From: an uncultured Ruegeria sp.
GTDB lineage: Bacteria; Pseudomonadota; Alphaproteobacteria; Rhodobacterales; Rhodobacteraceae
Assembly (NCBI RefSeq): GCF_947500045.1
Contig: NZ_CANMQQ010000011.1
Location: 104,087-168,086, forward strand
Length of the DNA: 64,000 nt
Direction of reading: 5' to 3'
The number at the start of each line of letters is the position of its first letter. Within the stretch, counting starts at the first letter, position 1. The translations under genes and the position numbers were made by a program. Below are positions 62,108-64,000 of this stretch, piece after piece. Under the pieces are notes generated by a model. It was not told the DNA's origin, searched no databases, and worked only from the letters and a program-made list of their open reading frames with translations.

Positions 62108-63208
62108 ATGCGATATTTCCTCCCCCAAGCATTGTTCGACGGACAGGCCCTGCGGACCAATACCGCACTGGCATGCGAGGGCGAGGTCGTGGCCGATATC
62201 ATGCCTCTCAGTGCCCTGCCCACCGGCACCCTGATCGAGCCGGTTGAAGCGCTGATAACCCCGCCTCTATTCGATGTGCAGGTTAATGGCGGTGGCGGTG
62301 TGATGCTTAACAACATGCCAACCCGTGAAGGCGTGCGCAATATTGCACAGGCCCATAACGCACTTGGCACCACCTGCCTGCTGCCGACAGTGATCACAGA
62401 CCGTCCCGAGATCATGGACCGCAGCGCGCAGGCTGTTGCCAGCGAGCTGGGACAAAATGGCGTACTGGGCATTCACATCGAAGGGCCGCATATCAGCGTC
62501 GCTCACAAGGGCACCCATAACCCCGCCTATATCCGACCTTTCGACGATCACACGATGGCGGTGCTGGAAGGGCTGCGGCACAGGGGCGTCCCAGTGCTTC
62601 TGACACTGGCCCCTGAAATCGTTGAGCCTGGCCTGATCGCCCGGTTGACCCGCATGGGTATTGTTGTCTCAGCCGGACACAGCGCCGCAAGCGCCGAAAA
62701 AACCCAGAAGGCCCTGGCAGAAGGGCTACGCTGCTTTACCCACTTGTTCAACGGGATGCCTCAAATGACTTCACGCGCACCCATGATCACCGGAGTGGCG
62801 ATCAACAGCGAAGTCTGGTGCGGCATCATCGCAGACGGCCATCATGTCAGCGACGACATGGTGGCATTGGCCACTCGCGCGCGCCCAATACCAGACCGGA
62901 TGATCCTTGTTTCTGACGCCATGTCCACGGTCGGAGGACCCGATCACTTTGAGCTCTATGGTGAGACCATGCGTGTGGAAGTTGGACGCCTGGTCAATTC
63001 GGAAGGGTCACTTGCTGGCGCACATATTGATCTGGCAACCTCTGTCCATCGAATGGTGACAAATATTGGTATTCTGATGATAGAAGCTGTGCGCATGGCA
63101 ACTTCAAACCCATTTGAGATGATGCGATTGGACTGTCCCAAAATCATTGGGAGCAAACTTTCCGATCTGGGTAAGCTTCGTAGCAGCGGAATTGCTTCAG
63201 ACTGCTGA
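62108..63208 (+). CDS. nagA: N-acetylglucosamine/galactosamine-6-phosphate deacetylase (NagA/AgaA)
   Basis: The start is the ATG at 62108, giving 366 residues; the open frame before it lies in the agaZ gene. Metal and active-site motifs are intact: 'LGIHIEGPHISVAHKG' (Glu), 'VVSAGHSAAS' (His), 'CFTHLFNGMPQ' (His) and 'MILVSDAMSTVGG' (Asp). It removes the acetyl group from the phosphorylated amino sugar before AgaS acts. The last 30-50 residues are AT-richer and less like the family ('KIIGSKLSDLGKL'), suggesting a diverged end near the IS6 copy downstream, but catalytic residues are unaffected. Confidence 0.85.
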   Translation: MRYFLPQALFDGQALRTNTALACEGEVVADIMPLSALPTGTLIEPVEALITPPLFDVQVNGGGGVMLNNMPTREGVRNIAQAHNALGTTCLLPTVITDRPEIMDRSAQAVASELGQNGVLGIHIEGPHISVAHKGTHNPAYIRPFDDHTMAVLEGLRHRGVPVLLTLAPEIVEPGLIARLTRMGIVVSAGHSAASAEKTQKALAEGLRCFTHLFNGMPQMTSRAPMITGVAINSEVWCGIIADGHHVSDDMVALATRARPIPDRMILVSDAMSTVGGPDHFELYGETMRVEVGRLVNSEGSLAGAHIDLATSVHRMVTNIGILMIEAVRMATSNPFEMMRLDCPKIIGSKLSDLGKLRSSGIASDC

Positions 63209-63346
63209 TAAATTTCCTCCATCCATAGTCATGCCTCTTCCAAAATTCTGATTTTTTCGCGAGTAAATAACCTCGCAAATCTGCCACGTGGCGAACGCAG
63301 AAAAGGCGAGGGAACCTGCAATTCCAACCAACACCGTAGTCCCGAA
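63209..63346. other. AT-richer intergenic stretch before IS6 copy C
   Basis: About 140 bases without a gene. A minus-strand open frame crosses it but shows no recognisable family. The missing aga genes (AgaY aldolase, a PfkB-type kinase) are not present in any frame. Confidence 0.4.
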
Positions 63347-64000
63347 GGTTGTGTCGCAAACTTTGGGCGTGGATTGACGAGCATGCAGATTCCGACGTCT
63401 GTTGCCCGCGTATTGTTCTCTAACAGGTTTTATCATGATTTCCCTGAAAGGCTGCACTTTCCCCAAGGATGCCGTTTTGTACGCTGTGTAGTTCTATTTG
63501 CGGTACACAGTGTCGTATCGTGATTTGGAAGAGATCATGGCTGAACGCGGCGTGCGAGTTGACCACGCCACATTGAATAGGTGGGTTGTGAAATACTCGC
63601 CGATAGTCGCTGATCGTACGCAATCAAGGAAGCGTCCAACTCAGAAATCCTGGCGCATGGACGAAACCTATCTCCGTGTGCGCGGCAAGTGGATGTATCT
63701 TTATCGAGCGGTAGACAAAGCGGGAAACACCCTTGATTTCATGCTGTCCGAGCGACGAAATCGTCCAGCAGTTACCAAGTTCTTTGCCAAAGCTTTGTCG
63801 TCAAACGGGATCCCAAACAAAATCGTCATAGACAAGAGCGGCGCCAATGCGGCGGGCATTCGGGAAGTGAACAGAATCCTGAAGCGGTTCGGTTGCCCAG
63901 CCAAAGTACAGACGATCAGGTCCAAATATTTGACGGATGTATTTGACAAGAACTTTTTGAGGCACCGCGCCCTTGTCTTTGGGTGAGCTACTGAGGTGCG
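63347..64000 (+). mobile_element. IS6-family insertion sequence, copy C (decayed, runs to window end)
   Basis: The left end starts GGTTGTGTCGCAAACTTTGG at 63347, the same terminal motif as at 36590-36608 (opposite strand) and close to the end at 52996. A leader of about 70 bases follows, then the transposase pseudogene at 63435. The right end is not in the window or has been lost. Confidence 0.75.
63435..63986 (+). pseudogene. IS6-family transposase with in-frame stop and lost catalytic Glu
   Basis: From the ATG at 63435 the frame gives 'MISLKGCTFPKDAVLYAV', then TAG at 63489-63491, then resumes in frame with 'FYLRYTVSYRDLEEIMAERG'. The first Asp ('WRMDETYLRVRGKW') and second Asp ('KIVIDKSGANAAG') are present. 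The third block, normally KYLNNIVEQDH, reads 'KYLTDVFDKNFLRHRAL' and ends at 63986, so the catalytic Glu is gone. A shorter protein could start at the ATG at 63498 but would lack activity. Confidence 0.82.

Noticed and set aside
1..64000. Possible CRISPR arrays, tRNA genes, phage genes or toxin-antitoxin pairs
   Set aside because: I looked for regular short repeats, tRNA-like cloverleaf ends with CCA, and typical small paired genes, and saw none; this was by eye and could miss a single tRNA.

Overview
The window looks like accessory DNA of a marine alphaproteobacterium of the Rhodobacteraceae (Roseobacter group). This is inferred from the moderately high GC content, the dense packing of ABC uptake systems with catabolic enzymes, ectoine-utilisation-type genes, and the IS6, IS110, ISKra4 and ISNCY remnants. 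No rRNA, tRNA, CRISPR array, replication gene or phage gene was seen, so I cannot say whether this is chromosome or megaplasmid. Nothing here was compared with a database; names rest on recognised motifs and gene context.

Layout. 1-1461: end of a SAM methyltransferase gene and a polytopic membrane protein. 1533-3690: a decayed IS110 element abutting a decayed IS6-family element. 3872-17303: a catabolic island resembling rhizopine/inositol-derivative (moc) clusters. A minus-strand unit (LacI regulator, MocD-like oxygenase, MocE-like Rieske ferredoxin, sugar epimerase) diverges from a plus-strand unit (SDR, three Gfo/Idh/MocA dehydrogenases, a TIM-barrel isomerase, a sugar ABC importer). Two LacI-type operators lie between them. 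17304-18400: debris, including a glyoxalase-type gene end cut by an ISNCY transposase fragment.

18528-34677: an ectoine/hydroxyectoine-utilisation-like island. It has an aldehyde dehydrogenase, GMC oxidoreductase, GntR/FCD regulator, amidase, EhuABCD-type ABC importer with two binding proteins, EutA-, EutC-, EutD/DoeA- and EutE/DoeB-like proteins, an aminotransferase, a GlxA-type AraC regulator and a GNAT protein. A 19-bp palindrome occurs before the aldehyde dehydrogenase and, at 16/19 identity, in the eutD/eutC divergent promoter 11 kb away. 34700-36780: a decayed ISKra4 element and nested IS6/IS110 debris.

36848-48411: a carbohydrate island with a nucleoside phosphorylase, nucleoside hydrolase, ABC importer, FucI-like isomerase, GntR/UTRA regulator, LacD-type aldolase, DhaK, DhaL and a ketose 3-epimerase. 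Together these could turn a sugar released from a nucleoside-like compound into DHAP plus an aldehyde. 48469-52918: an MFS transporter, then a thiolase / Zn-ribbon OB-fold protein / acyl-CoA synthetase operon. 52996-53599: a 604-bp chimeric element with 47-bp inverted ends, made of IS6 and IS110 pieces. 53613-63208: an N-acetylgalactosamine (aga)-type island with an ABC importer, a regulator joining an RpiR-type HTH to a DeoR-type sensor, AgaS, a ROK kinase, AgaZ/KbaZ and NagA/AgaA. 63347-64000: a third decayed IS6 copy.

The main pattern is modular. Separate catabolic cassettes, each with its own transporter and regulator, are laid end to end, and IS6-family ends or relics sit at most of the boundaries.
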